Origin: Ypsolopha sequella | Lineage: Eukaryota > Arthropoda > Insecta > Lepidoptera > Ypsolophidae | DNA length: 64,000 nt | Assembly (NCBI GenBank): GCA_934047225.1 | Contig: OW203993.1 | Location: forward strand, 24,194,069 to 24,258,068 | Reading direction: 5' to 3' | Shown here: piece by piece, positions 31,373 through 41,794 of the stretch | Layout of the letters: each line of letters starts with the position of its first letter | Position numbering within the stretch: position 1 is the first letter of the stretch | Position numbers and translations under genes: made by a program | The notes under the pieces: generated by a model | Told to the model about the DNA's origin: nothing | The model's database searches: none | What the model saw: the letters and a program-made list of their open reading frames with translations, nothing else

Positions 31373-33673
31373 ATGTCTTGCAGTAAAGAAAGACTCGAAC
31401 AATTTTTGAGCGACGGTGATTTTGTTTGTGTCGTCACTAGTTATGACTCCCAGGAAAGTGAACATTTTTGCGCTGAAGTGAGATGTAAAGTTGTTGGAAA
31501 TGACTATGGTGACTTCTGTTCTGAATGGATTTGGAAGTTTTCGACATTTAGTCACACAAATTGGATAGTAAGGCGCACTTTTCCTCAACATCAGCGATTG
31601 GCGTTTAGAAAGGTATATGTTTGTCATCATAATTCGCATAATAAACAAGAACCAGAAAAATCCAAGAAAAACAAGCAGTGTCAAGCAAATATTGACTTTA
31701 AAATTAAATTTATTAATAAAAATACTATGAAAAATGACGAGTACCTGAAACAGGGCTTTAATGCAATGATTACCATCAGCTTCGCTCACACTCATCCAGT
31801 AAAAATAGCTGAAGCCTTCCGATTTTTGAAATGTGATCCCGAAGTAGAGTCGCAATTCTATAACTACTTTGATTCTGGCATGACTCCCAGTGCAGCAAAG
31901 GAATACCACGAGATAAAATTATGTACAGATATCTGCGATCCACAATTATTAGCCAACGGTCAGTTGAATCCTTCGATGGATCACGTTAATTATTTATTCA
32001 CAAAATGGAGAAAAAACAAATATGGTGATCGTTCAGAGAATAAATTGCATGACATTATTCGGCAAAAAAAGGAAAAGTTAGAAGCAAAAGGCTTCACAAT
32101 CGTGTGCAGAGAGCAACCAAGAATAATAGTTATTTTATCACCTATAATGAAAAGAGCATACTCAGAAGGCTTGGCCGATGAAATATTATTTGTTGATACT
32201 ACAAGCGCGTGTGACCAAGATAACACTTGTATCACTTTTATGTTTACGGCTAATAAAACTGGCGGACTTCCTATTGCATGCATATTACACACTCAACAAA
32301 CAGAGGCAGACTATACCCTTGCATTTTCTTTGACTAAGGAGGCGTTGCAAAATGAATACTCACAAGCAAGATTTGAACCCGGTGTTATAATGACTGATGA
32401 CAGCGCTGCTGAGCGAAATGCTCTGAAAACAATATTTCCATCATCCCGCTTACTGTTATGTAGTTTTCATGTTAACCAAGCTTTCTGGCGATGGCTTTGG
32501 AGCAATGATCACGGAGTCGAAAAAGAAGAAAGGCAATCTGCAATGATATACTTTCGTGAGATTTTATACTCCGTAACTGTCCAAGAAGCTCAAAAGAAAT
32601 ATGATGACACTCTTGAAAAGCCTGAGGTGAAAAGTAACGACAAGCTACTTAATCATTTAAGCAATCTATGGAAGAGACGCACAGAATGGTGTTTGGCTTA
32701 TAGAAACGATGTGATCACTAGGGGACATAATACGAATAATTATACTGAGGCGTCCATCCGCATACTGAAAGATATTATTCTGCAACGCTGTAAAGTTTTC
32801 AACATCTGCGCACTTCTGGAATTCATAACTACAGTTTTCGAAAACTATCATCAACGTAGATTATTAGCTTTTGCCGATGGAAGAAAAACAAACATGTCCG
32901 TATATTCAAATTTTCAAAAAAAAAATGATAAGTTTCAAAAGTACACAATAAACAACAACCAAATCCAAATTCAGTCTAATCGAGAGCCGGACACATTCTA
33001 CACAGTACATATCGATACAGCAACCTGTGATTGTATCTTCGGCCGCAGTGGGAAATATTGCAAGCACATATACCACATTGAAAAAGAAACGGGAACAATA
33101 TTTAAAACATCTCCGCTGCTATCAGTTGAAGATAGAATTTTATTTGCAAAACTGGCTTTGGGCAATGATATTAAAGAAGATTTCTACAGAAACATGAGTG
33201 AAAGTGATAATTGTATTCAAAATCCGTCCACTTTATCAGAAAAAGCACCATGTTCAAGCAGTTTGAACTTATCTGTACCAATGGATTTAGCCTCCGTTTC
33301 GAATACTGACGATACACAAACTGAAAGTTTCAAAAAGGAGTTTGATGGATCTTTGCTGCAATTACAAAACGCGTTTTGTAAGTTTAGCAATGTTCTATGC
33401 AGCAGTGAAAATTTAACGTCTTTAACCAGCATTAAACGAATGACGAAATTATTCGAGAGTGCAAAAACTTCAGAGCAAGCGTACGAGTTGGTCTTAAATA
33501 AATTTCCTCGACGTGTTACTAGAAAAATAAAGGTACAACCTACTTCGGTGAGCAGACGTAAAGATAAAGGCGTGGGTAGAAAGTCCAAAAACCGAATCTC
33601 TGCAGGGAAACCTCCCAAAAAGATGCATTCATTGTCTAAAAACATAAGCAAGAATGTGCCTAATGCTCTATAA
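31373..33673 (+). CDS. MULE transposase with WRKY/GCM1-like finger and SWIM finger
   Basis: A single 766-codon exon from ATG 31373 to a stop just after 33670. An N-terminal zinc-binding module fits the WRKY/GCM1/FLYWCH fold (C84, C103, H139, H141) and should bind the terminal repeats. The MULE-type DDE core follows: D275 in LFVDTTS, D342 in MTDDSAAERNA, the CxxH of LLLCSFHVNQAFW (C363, H366) and E459 in NNYTEASIRIL. A SWIM finger CDC-x8-CKH is at C552, C554, C563 and H565. The basic C-terminus (about 712-750) could be a nuclear signal. Cut-and-paste transposition at the flanking repeats is the expected role. Length and architecture fit animal MULE or ZSWIM-like transposases. No stop, frameshift or missing catalytic residue was seen. 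Domestication is unlikely because the repeats and target duplication are intact. Confidence 0.94.
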   Translation: MSCSKERLEQFLSDGDFVCVVTSYDSQESEHFCAEVRCKVVGNDYGDFCSEWIWKFSTFSHTNWIVRRTFPQHQRLAFRKVYVCHHNSHNKQEPEKSKKNKQCQANIDFKIKFINKNTMKNDEYLKQGFNAMITISFAHTHPVKIAEAFRFLKCDPEVESQFYNYFDSGMTPSAAKEYHEIKLCTDICDPQLLANGQLNPSMDHVNYLFTKWRKNKYGDRSENKLHDIIRQKKEKLEAKGFTIVCREQPRIIVILSPIMKRAYSEGLADEILFVDTTSACDQDNTCITFMFTANKTGGLPIACILHTQQTEADYTLAFSLTKEALQNEYSQARFEPGVIMTDDSAAERNALKTIFPSSRLLLCSFHVNQAFWRWLWSNDHGVEKEERQSAMIYFREILYSVTVQEAQKKYDDTLEKPEVKSNDKLLNHLSNLWKRRTEWCLAYRNDVITRGHNTNNYTEASIRILKDIILQRCKVFNICALLEFITTVFENYHQRRLLAFADGRKTNMSVYSNFQKKNDKFQKYTINNNQIQIQSNREPDTFYTVHIDTATCDCIFGRSGKYCKHIYHIEKETGTIFKTSPLLSVEDRILFAKLALGNDIKEDFYRNMSESDNCIQNPSTLSEKAPCSSSLNLSVPMDLASVSNTDDTQTESFKKEFDGSLLQLQNAFCKFSNVLCSSENLTSLTSIKRMTKLFESAKTSEQAYELVLNKFPRRVTRKIKVQPTSVSRRKDKGVGRKSKNRISAGKPPKKMHSLSKNISKNVPNAL

Positions 33674-33850
33674 TTTTGTTGTAATTAATTATTGATATGT
33701 AAAATGTTAAAATTTTTATGATTATATTGTCATACGTTTATGCAATTAATTTTTTTTTTCTAATAGATATTCATCCGTTCTTTAATCTTCGCTTGTTTAC
33801 ATGCATGTTCGCTTGAGCGTATTCTATTAAACCTATAAGCCAAATTTTAG

Positions 33851-34200
33851 TCTGAGTAGCGGTAGGAATTCATATCCATAATGCTAGTATTGCGTATTAT
33901 AGCATTCAAATTTTGTATTCTTTTTACGACTATCTTCTTCGATATCAGAAAAATAACAAAACAATTTGACAACACCTTCTAAATTTTAAAATTCAGTAAA
34001 GAAATCAACGACAAAGTAAGAATAAAATAGATGAAAAAGGTTGAATACCTGTAGCGAATGCTTCAGTATGTAATGCCTCCCGCATTACAGAACTAAAAGC
34101 AAGGTAGGCTAATCTGAATAGCGGTAGGAATTTATATAATTAACGCTGATATTGCGTCTGTAAATCCTCCCGCATTACAGCACTAAAAGTAGGGTAGCAT
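33851..34200 (+). repeat. Subterminal repeats at the right end of the MULE
   Basis: TAGCGGTAGGAATT occurs at about 33857 and 34120, each after CTGA(G/A). CTCCCGCATTACAG plus ACTAAAAG occurs at about 34073 and 34171. Between them, 33925-34065 resembles bases 183-318 of the window. CTACTCAG-type motifs also appear at 30993 and 31072 on the left side. They may be transposase-binding sites. Confidence 0.75.
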
Positions 34201-34220
34201 TTAATCCATCAAACTGCGGG

Positions 34221-34276
34221 CTCCCGCAACTCAGAAGTACTGGGGTTCTGAATACTGGAAGGGTTTCCATAAGCGC
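34221..34276 (-). repeat. Right terminal inverted repeat of the MULE
   Basis: Inverse partner of 30892-30947; ends GGGTTTCCATAAGCGC and is followed directly by the second CACGCACAC. Confidence 0.96.
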
Positions 34277-34285
34277 CACGCACAC

Positions 34286-34844
34286 ATAGACGCGTACTTA
34301 CGACGATCTCGAAGATACTCGGGTGAATGCCAATACGAAATTCTGCCGAGATCATCATACGTGCGCGTCTATACATGTGTGCATCTGTTTTCGCTCCGTC
34401 GTCGGTCGTCGAGTCGGCTTTCTGGTTGTATCTATTTTGTACATTGTACGTACTTATTACGATTGTAAAACGAACAAGAAAGGTCCACACCTTTGCCTGG
34501 TAAGTGCAAGAATATTCAGGACAAGAAAACAGGATGTTTGCGTGTCCTTAATGTGTTTAATGCTATTGTCTCTGAGTAGCCATTCACCGATCAGGTGCAC
34601 GGGTTAATGGCGCGTACGGTACAATCGAATTCATTTTGATGTCTGTTGAAGAATTTCGTCTGCTTTAACGGCTTGAAATCATGCAAATTTAAAAAGCACC
34701 GGTGATTCAGTCTTTAGGATGCCTTGTGACCCAGCTTTGAATCTGCCGTGTTTCAGAAATAATGTGCAAATTTGAAACATGTAGTACATGTCTAAATGAA
34801 TTTTTTTTTCTATAAGGTTTGCGCAAAATTTTTGAAATTTTTTT
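34286..34844. other. Right flank of the MULE with a weak exon candidate
   Basis: Bases 34327-34499 (+) are open from an ATG for 57 codons, encode a hydrophobic stretch near the end, and stop at G|GTAAGTG, a good splice donor. The region is CpG-richer than average. No homology is recognisable, so this may be chance. Confidence 0.22.
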
Positions 34845-34977
34845 TCACCTTTCCATACTGGATCAGTCAGCTGATCTGGGCAATTTGTATGGGAGGAAAT
34901 GAAAAAAAAAACTGTTGTTCATATAGACTAGTACTACCTATGTTTTGAGTTTCGCCAACTAATATTATTTAACCTTA
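34845..34977 (+). mobile_element. Partial copy of foldback MITE family C
   Basis: CCATACTGGATCAGTCAGCT through TTTCGCCAACTAATATTATT matches the right part of 6007-6261; the left arm is lost. Confidence 0.8.
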
Positions 34978-35077
34978 TATGCTTACCATTTGAAGTGTGA
35001 AGGAAAACACTGGGTGGTAAACCTGCATGCCCTAAGAACCACACATTTATGTCGGAAGTGCGGCGATGAGGCTCACC

Positions 35078-35232
35078 CTTAAGAGAGGTTTCACAGCTGG
35101 ATTTTGAAAAACCCGCCTTTTTCTAATTACTTGAAACAGAACACTTAAACTCAAAAATTCACTCAAAAGTTATTCAACAAAACTTTATTACCTATGTATT
35201 GTGTATGCTGACATCGCAAAGTTTCCAATATC
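35078..35232 (-). repeat. Interspersed repeat family A, copy 4
   Basis: Reverse-strand relative containing TATGCTGACATCGCAAAGTT. Just to its left (35035-35077) is a short SINE body scrap with AAGTGCGGCGATGAGGCTC. Confidence 0.72.
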
Positions 35233-35308
35233 AAGATATTTTTAATGTGGTATTCAAAAAAGTTTAGAGTAAATTGTTGCCATTTACAAGTAATTTAAAT
35301 CTAAAAAA

Positions 35309-35985
35309 CCGGCCAAGGGTGAGTCGGACTCGCGCACGAAGGGTTCCGTACCATTATCTATAATAATACAGATCGCGCCAAACTTCTAGTTCGCTCGGAA
35401 GTTGCTCTTCCCAAAAACGGCCCATACATTTTGTTCCTGCTGATGCGAATCGTCCCGTGTTTAGAGGGGACTAAAAGTTTGGTGCGATCTGTACTCGTTA
35501 ACTTGTAAAGCCTTCTTAGCCGTGATAGTTTTCCTTTTAATTTCGTTATGTTTACTACTGCCGTGATTTTTTTCACGTCTCCAAATATAACCGTTTCGCG
35601 AGCAGGTGGGGGACACTTGACTCTAACAAAAATTAACACTTTTAAGTTTAATATTTCGCAAACGGAACCCTGGATCGCAACATGTTTTTTCTCACACCCC
35701 CAATATTTTTAAATTACCTATCCAACGACACCCCACACTAGGGGATAGACGAGAAAAAATAAATCATCCCCACATTACGTGTAGGGGAGGTACCCTAAAA
35801 AAAAATCTTTTTCAAAATTTTACTGTACCACTTTATTGGCGTGATAAATATGTATACCCATGTCAAATTACAGCTTTCTAGTACTAATAGTCTCAAAGCT
35901 AAGCCGCGGACAGACAGGCAGACAGACGGACGGACATGGCGAAACTATAAGGGTTCCTTGTTGTTGACTACGGAACCCTAAAAAC
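35309..35985 (+). repeat. Interspersed repeat family N, long copy
   Basis: Left end CCGGCCAAGGGTGAGTCGGA with CGAAGGGTTCCGTACCATTA; right end GACGGACGGACATGG and ACTACGGAACCCTAAAAA. The GGGTTCCGTA/TACGGAACCC ends are inverted. Other copies are at 43696-44133 (+) and 53376-53615 (-), with scraps near 50500-50690, 54320-54360 and 59050-59085. Confidence 0.82.
35367..35494. mobile_element. 128-bp MITE nested in family N
   Basis: Inverted ends TACAGATCGCGCCAAACTTC and AGTTTGGTGCGATCTGTA. Absent from the other family N copies at this place. A reversed half copy lies at 55163-55233. Confidence 0.82.
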
Positions 35986-36791
35986 GAGTGATTTACCGTT
36001 TTTTAACGACAACGCTCGTAAGGGACGTAAAAATTTTTGGTGTAAGGAGGGTGTACGAGTGATAACATTTTCAGTGACAGTCTATACTGACTGGACTCAC
36101 AACTGAAATAGCGATTTTTTCGCTGAAACCAAGGCCGTATGAAAGAAGGGGTATCATCTCCCCTTAGAAACTTATGTCTTGGATAGTTTCTCTCAGGCTG
36201 GCGCATGAAGACAAGGCATGAAGACATACATAATAAATGTTTTTTTTTAAATGACAAGTCAATTTATTTTAGATTGGGATTGGTGAATAATTTTCATTAT
36301 TTTAAAATCGAAATAACATTGGGTACTAAGTAAAATATTACTTAAATAATCTTACTTATAAAAATTAAACTGTTCTTTAAATATAGGTATACTTACTCGT
36401 ATAATTAATTCAAAATCTTGAAAATAAAACGCTTCATCTAAATCACTCTGGGAAGTATGTTAGCGAAATATCATTTTAATTTTGATATTAGACAAATCGA
36501 CCATCCCCCCACTAGACTATAGTTTTCTGACATCCAAGTAAAGATTACAGTTGCATAAGATAATAGTTAGATAATAGGTATGGGATAGCTGGATTTTATA
36601 TTACTAAGTCATTTATTTGCAGCTTTAGAACTTATACAGTGGACATCACATAAAGTTATTCACATTGGACTGTTTACCTATCTTATATCCTTCGTTATAG
36701 TAATCTGCAAGTGAATAGCTTGATGTGATCTCTGCTATACAGAATTATTAAAAAAGAATTGACAAACTACGGAAACAGCACAAATTGCGAC
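35986..36791. other. Intergenic DNA, no gene assigned
   Basis: Continues from the repeat end into AT-rich DNA. An 84-codon minus-strand frame (36257-36003) has no recognisable domain. Confidence 0.4.
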
Positions 36792-36795
36792 TTAA

Positions 36796-37257
36796 GGGCC
36801 TTACTATCGCCAAATGGGTACTTTCTAAAGCCTACTCCTCGTTTATGGCCGAACCAAAAATATTGAAAAAACGTATTATTAATTATCAACTTTAAAAAAA
36901 CATATGCAACATTTTTATTTTTCCAAAACTTCTATATGAAAACAAATTTCTACCGAATGATGTTTTTTTGGCTAAAATTCCCTACTGCTCCTAAGCGGCT
37001 TGGTCGATTTAATTAATTTATACCTTGAGCAACTTATATAAACTTGATAGCTATAAAAATAACATAGGATCATTCAATCGAACAATCACGTCCATGTGAA
37101 AAGTATTATTTTCTCCTTTTGCGCCCTCTCAAGGACGCAGCCAGCGTCGTAACAGCCACTATGCATTGCGCACTGATATGAATTTTATTTCAATGTCGTT
37201 TCCGTCGATACTCGTACCGACAAATATCGAGCTGCTAATTTGGCGACGTTAATCGCC
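36796..37257 (+). mobile_element. TTAA-flanked MITE, copy 1
   Basis: 462 bp between TTAA at 36792-36795 and TTAA at 37258-37261. Ends GGGCCTTACTATCGCCAAAT and ATTTGGCGACGTTAATCGCC are imperfect inverted repeats. TTAA duplication suggests piggyBac-type mobilisation. Colinear with 56673-57138. Confidence 0.88.
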
Positions 37258-37261
37258 TTAA

Positions 37262-37871
37262 GAATATCTTGCAAAGCTTGAAATCACTATCAATCACAAT
37301 ATTTTGAGTTCCTATAGCTTTTCTGTTATACAGCTAAACGACGATAGCCTAAGGCTCATCTTGGATGACCATTCTTATGAGACCTCACAAACAACTATTA
37401 CAAACCCCCGCGAAGATCTAAGTATCTAGAAAATAAAAGGAAGGGAAAAGGTCTTTCTTGGCTGGGCATTTCGCGTTAGAAGCATTTCAAACGGTAGCAA
37501 GCTGTCCAGTTTGGTTATTACTTGCTTTCTGCTTTGTTTAGAACTAAAATTTATTTATCTATCATGTTTAATATTTCAATATAATTTATATTATAGATAT
37601 AACTGGAGAAATTATCAGTACCTGTGGTAAAGACTTCCTAATTAGAGGCCTGAATTTTTCACTAACTTTTGGAAAGTAATTGAGTATATTAGATAATTGA
37701 TAAATTATCAAAGAGTTTACTACTGCCTTAATTTAGAATTTGACTGCAATAAAATAAGTCAAAGCTCAGGCCTAGAATTAACACATTAAAACTCCGAATT
37801 TCCCTTGAAATTTTATAATATCTTCCATTAACAACGGAACCTACAAACCTGAAAAAGCTCATCATAACTGC
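37262..37871. other. AT-rich intergenic DNA
   Basis: Nothing recognised beyond low-complexity AT-rich sequence. Confidence 0.4.
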
Positions 37872-38337
37872 TTCTTTTTTAGACCAATAAGGCTCAAAGT
37901 CCCCTGTCTACTTCCATCATGAGCAACAATTACCGAAGCAACCTTCACACAGTAACTTACCATGGAATTTATGCCCACAATGGGATCAGCAGAAACGATT
38001 TCTTTGCCTCCAGGGTCCAGTTATGCCAACGTATCTTCACCTCTAACCGCTTCAAATATGACTCCAATTTCTTTGAAATAAGGTCGCTCCAGCTGGTTGT
38101 CTTAAGGTGGTATGTAGGCAATAGTAGCAAAGTTATAACCTGGTAGCTTTAAAGCGTGAAATCATTCCGTATCGCGCCATCTGCTTTGGTTCTGACATGT
38201 TTTATGATCAGGGCTGCATCAGCTCACGGGTTTTCTTGTGTTTTTAATGATTCCTGATTTATGCCCGTTGGTTATGAGGAATCTGCTGTATCTTGATGGG
38301 AGAAGTAGGTCTGCTCGATGAAGGCGATGTAACTGAA
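37872..38337 (-). pseudogene. Possible decayed host gene fragment, unidentified
   Basis: On the minus strand a pyrimidine-rich tract and TTTAATTTTCAG precede 38337, like a splice acceptor. Below it are several codon-like stretches interrupted by stops and frame changes, among them YIAFIEQTYFSHQDTADSS, PYFKEIGVIFEAVRGEDTLA and DPGGKEIVSADPIVGINSMV. CATGGTAAGT near 37960 could be a donor. No family could be named and it may not be coding at all. Base composition is less AT-rich than the flanks, and no repeat partner was seen in the window. Confidence 0.25.
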
Positions 38338-38577
38338 AATTAAAGAAAAGTTTCTTTTTTGTCTTTTGGGGCGATAATGAAGAACGGGTTTGGAACAGAG
38401 TTAAGGGAATTCCGAAATGAAAATTTACTGCTATAGAATTAAAAACAAAATATTAAATAAGTTTTGGTTACTAAAGCATGCAATATTGGAAAACGAATGT
38501 ACTTTTTCGTTCCACGAAAGAACTACTCAAATAGCAAAAACTTTTTCTCTAATGTGAAATGAAATGAAACATGTTTA
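38338..38577. other. AT-rich intergenic DNA
   Basis: Nothing recognised. Confidence 0.4.
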
Positions 38578-38945
38578 TTTTCAATGCAAGTGCACGTAAA
38601 GGCCCACTTTTTATGCATTAAAACCGAACAGAAAGTCGATTATTTTGCCCTAGGGCTTTATTATTATTTTTTTTTTAATTTAGTTACAATTGTTGGCTAA
38701 CCTGCAACCTTTCCTGTGTACCAGCAATTTTATACTTTTTTTTCCACTGTTTAACGGCTCTGGATACAGTCCTTTTGAGCCAATCATAATTTAAAGTTCA
38801 CAAAATTATATTTGTTTTATTTCCTCACACTATGCATTGAAAAACGTAGTATGATACACGGGCGTAAGAGCAATAAATTACTCGGTTACGTTTAAATCGT
38901 CCTCGTAATTTATTCCTTTTCGCCCCTGTAGCATAAACTACTATT
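38578..38945 (+). repeat. Interspersed repeat family E, copy 2
   Basis: Lacks the CGCTACACTCG segment found in the other two copies; otherwise colinear with 19827-20215. Confidence 0.86.
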
Positions 38946-39877
38946 ATGTAATGTAGGTATAACAGATACACTTATTACAGATCAGTTTATATGTAATATA
39001 AGTAATTAAATAATCTATGTGTATAGGTAATAGTTTTATGTTATACATAAATAATATGCAGGGAAATAATAAAGGTTGGGTTTACTTAAATTTTATAAAA
39101 AAATACACTTGAATAAAATAAAAATATAGGAATAAGGAATGAATAAAGCTATAAATAAATGCAATACATATAATATATACATGCCTAACTCCGCCCATTC
39201 TATTATTCATGCTAAGAAGAAGATCAAGAAACTTAGCAATATCATGTCTTATTTCATAATATTAGTTACAACTAAAAAGTAAGCCTATAATTTAATTGAT
39301 TAGAGATCAAAAATATTTCTAAATCTTCATAGGGGTGACAAAAAAGTAACGATAATTTTATTTGTGGTTTAACTTCAACCTTTACCTTTATTTATTTTTA
39401 TACACAATATTTATGATTTTGCTATAATAAAATAGACAATTGCTTTTTTTTCTGTTTGCGTAGTTTGCGTATTAGGATTACAAAATATTCGCGGACGACT
39501 AATAGTCCAAAGAAAAAACGAGAAAATATTTTGATGATACATTTCTTAATTTTCCAAGAAAAAGTGGCAACCCTATCCAACTAGTGTTGTGACTTCCTAC
39601 AATGTCTATAAACTGACAAAGCAGCTACTAGTTATTTTCGCAAGAGATTTGCATTACGGAGCACTTATTAGATTTTGTTTTGTCGCAACAACGGGAAATC
39701 AGCTACCGCTCCAGGACTGATAGATAAAATTGAATGTGCGCTTTTGTAATTTGTTTTGGATTTTATCTGCCAATTATTAGACTGTTGGGTAACTTCCTGT
39801 TCCTTTCTAAATAGTTAAATCTATTGCTGCCACTGTCTTGAGTTTACAAATTAGCGGTACGCTGCGCTCGATTTTTG
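38946..39877. other. AT-rich DNA with a reversed LINE tail fragment
   Basis: Bases 39170-39290 match in reverse the LINE tail at 28756-28910 (GCTAAGAAGAAGATCAAGAA). The remainder shows no gene. Confidence 0.5.
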
Positions 39878-40330
39878 AATTTTAAGAGGATGGTATACCC
39901 TAGCAACTTTTTTTATTACCCGTCCAACACAATAAGTCTAATGGCAAAGACCTTATTTGCTTTTAATAGAGGCTCTTTGGCCTCTTTTTTTTGGACGCGT
40001 AATACTAGTGATCATGCAGCGAAACAACAAATTGGTGTGTTTTTAGCTAATACTGAAATTTTTTGTAGGGAAAAAAATATTGGATTTAGGTAACATCCCT
40101 AATCAAGTTGATCTCTTAATCGCGTCTTTCAAACGATCGTTTGAAAACAAAAAAAAAGAGGGTGGAAAACATTTTTTTTTGACCAAAGTATAAATCTTAA
40201 TACATTGGTGAAAGGAATCCCTAAAGAAAAGATCGATAAATCAAATATATTTTCTTCAATATGAGGAGAGACCTAGTTTCTTTAAATGAACCCTCGAAAA
40301 CCTTGAAAAACGTGTTGTTGATGTTTTAGC
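39878..40330 (+). repeat. Repeat G, copy 3
   Basis: AGGATGGTATACCCTAGCAA, TTATTACCCGTCCAACACAA and TTGGACGCGTAATACTAGTG align with 18880-19385 and 23810-24335. The preceding H part is absent here. Confidence 0.83.
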
Positions 40331-40726
40331 GTTAGTTGTCCCGTTAACTTGTTAACGCGGAGATTGAGTGTTTAATCTATCTAGGGGTACATTGTAACTG
40401 CCTCAAATTCCGTTAAATTATGTTAAAGATCAGCGTCTACAGTTTCGCATCGTACGCATCGAAAAGATCGTATTAAACGCATTAATTTGTGGCATTAAGT
40501 CCACTGTATCCGCAGCAATCGGATTGCCTAAACAACTGCCAAGCAATTGGATGTCACTCGAATTTTCGTAGCGAGCGGACGAGCAGACACTGTGTGTGTG
40601 AGACAATAGAATTGCACGGGATGCTTTGCTGCTTCAACTGGTCGGTAATCCGTATGACGTCACCGGTACGCATCGGAATAGTTGCTCCTGCAAGCAATAG
40701 CATCGGCATTATGGCCCTTTTATTGT
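40331..40726. other. Intergenic DNA, moderately CpG-rich
   Basis: No gene recognised. Several overlapping open frames on both strands reflect a low stop density rather than coding. Confidence 0.4.
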
Positions 40727-41060
40727 CATGTGGATTTGGGCCCGCGTGCGTTTCTGGCCCGCATGCGTGCGTTGAACCGCTGTGGACAACGAGCATCAGT
40801 GTTGTGCGTGTCGTCCGTGACATTTAGAAATTCATGTTTGTTGTACATACGCATGCGTGTTATCCGCTTGACAGTAATATCAATACATGTCGAGGAACCC
40901 GACACGCATGGGGGTAGTCCGTACGCGGGCGCCGCATGCGGCGCGGCCCTATAGACCCGCATGCGTGTGTCACGCATGATAATAAAAGCATGTATGAAAA
41001 CGTATGAAGCAGGCAGTACGTTTGCGGGCCAAAAACGCACGCGGGCGCCAATCCGCAAGA
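40727..41060. repeat. CpG-rich inverted repeat, probable MITE
   Basis: Left GGGCCCGCGTGCGTTTCTGG and right CCAAAAACGCACGCGGGCGC are inverted copies over about 40 bp. GCATGCG-type words recur between them at 40760, 40850, 40935 and 40960. Open frames on both strands across it are side effects of its composition. Confidence 0.72.
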
Positions 41061-41374
41061 AACGAAAAAAAAAACATAGATGATTTTTCTAAGCAATATT
41101 TTCCTTGTATTTTAGTGCAAGAACCATACAAATACCAATTTAATAACCAATTTTAATCTAAAAACAGTTTGACTGTAAATTAACACTAGTTTATAATAAT
41201 CTTTAAACATCTCATTAAAGGGAAATATCGTTATGAGTAAGAGTAATTTTCAGATGACGCTGGAAGAGGTGCCTTAAGTCATGTCTATGACGCAGTGCTG
41301 TCGAACAGCACAAAACCTGAAGGCCTACTCTAAAGTGACAAAATTCGATCGAATATCATTCAGTCGTATATCCA
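41061..41374. other. AT-rich intergenic DNA
   Basis: Nothing recognised. Confidence 0.4.
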
Positions 41375-41600
41375 TTCCCTCGAACCATTGACGCCGCTGC
41401 CCGTCCCCAGTCTGTTCTATATAAAGCCCGGCTAATAGGGATGGATATACCGCCATCCATCGGTCCCAGGCATGGTGAGCCTTCTGGTTTTTTGCCTGTG
41501 AGCTGTCCTCTTACTCTCCCCCAAATTACTTCGAGGGGGTCTCCAAGTGAGATGGTGGTACCTCCACATCTATCACACGCTTTATTGTTTTACGACTTAG
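41375..41600 (-). mobile_element. Composite SINE-like repeat, reversed copy
   Basis: Contains the complement of the blocks seen at 43095-43460: ACTTCGAGGGGGTCTCCAAG, GGTCCCAGGCATGG and GACGCCGCTGCCCGTCC. Confidence 0.82.
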
Positions 41601-41794
41601 TTTATCGCGTGATAAATGCCGTGTGATTATTATTAATCTACTAACATGGGCAAAAGGGTTTTATTTGAAATGCTTTATAAGTTTCTGTACACAGAGCTTC
41701 TAAAAATTTCCCGCCTTCCGCCTTCACTTCGTGTGTGTCCACACTATTGTGTGTCAGAATTCCCATCGCTTAATTTCTAGAATATCTATTTTTA

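Larger units (their letters stand above)
30892..34276 (+). mobile_element. Complete Mutator-like element (MULE)
   Basis: A 3,385-bp DNA transposon with 56-bp terminal inverted repeats that differ at two positions, flanked on both sides by CACGCACAC (30883-30891, 34277-34285). A 9-bp target duplication is typical of Mutator-like elements. Inside is one uninterrupted transposase gene on the plus strand. The long right subterminal region carries repeated motifs. Everything needed for an autonomous element can be seen; activity is not shown. Confidence 0.95.

Noticed and set aside
31367..31909. 180-codon minus-strand frame
   Set aside because: Antisense to the MULE transposase, whose motifs are clear on the plus strand.
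40489..41096. Several 78-112-codon frames on both strands
   Set aside because: They overlap in many frames within a CpG-rich inverted repeat, so low stop density explains them.
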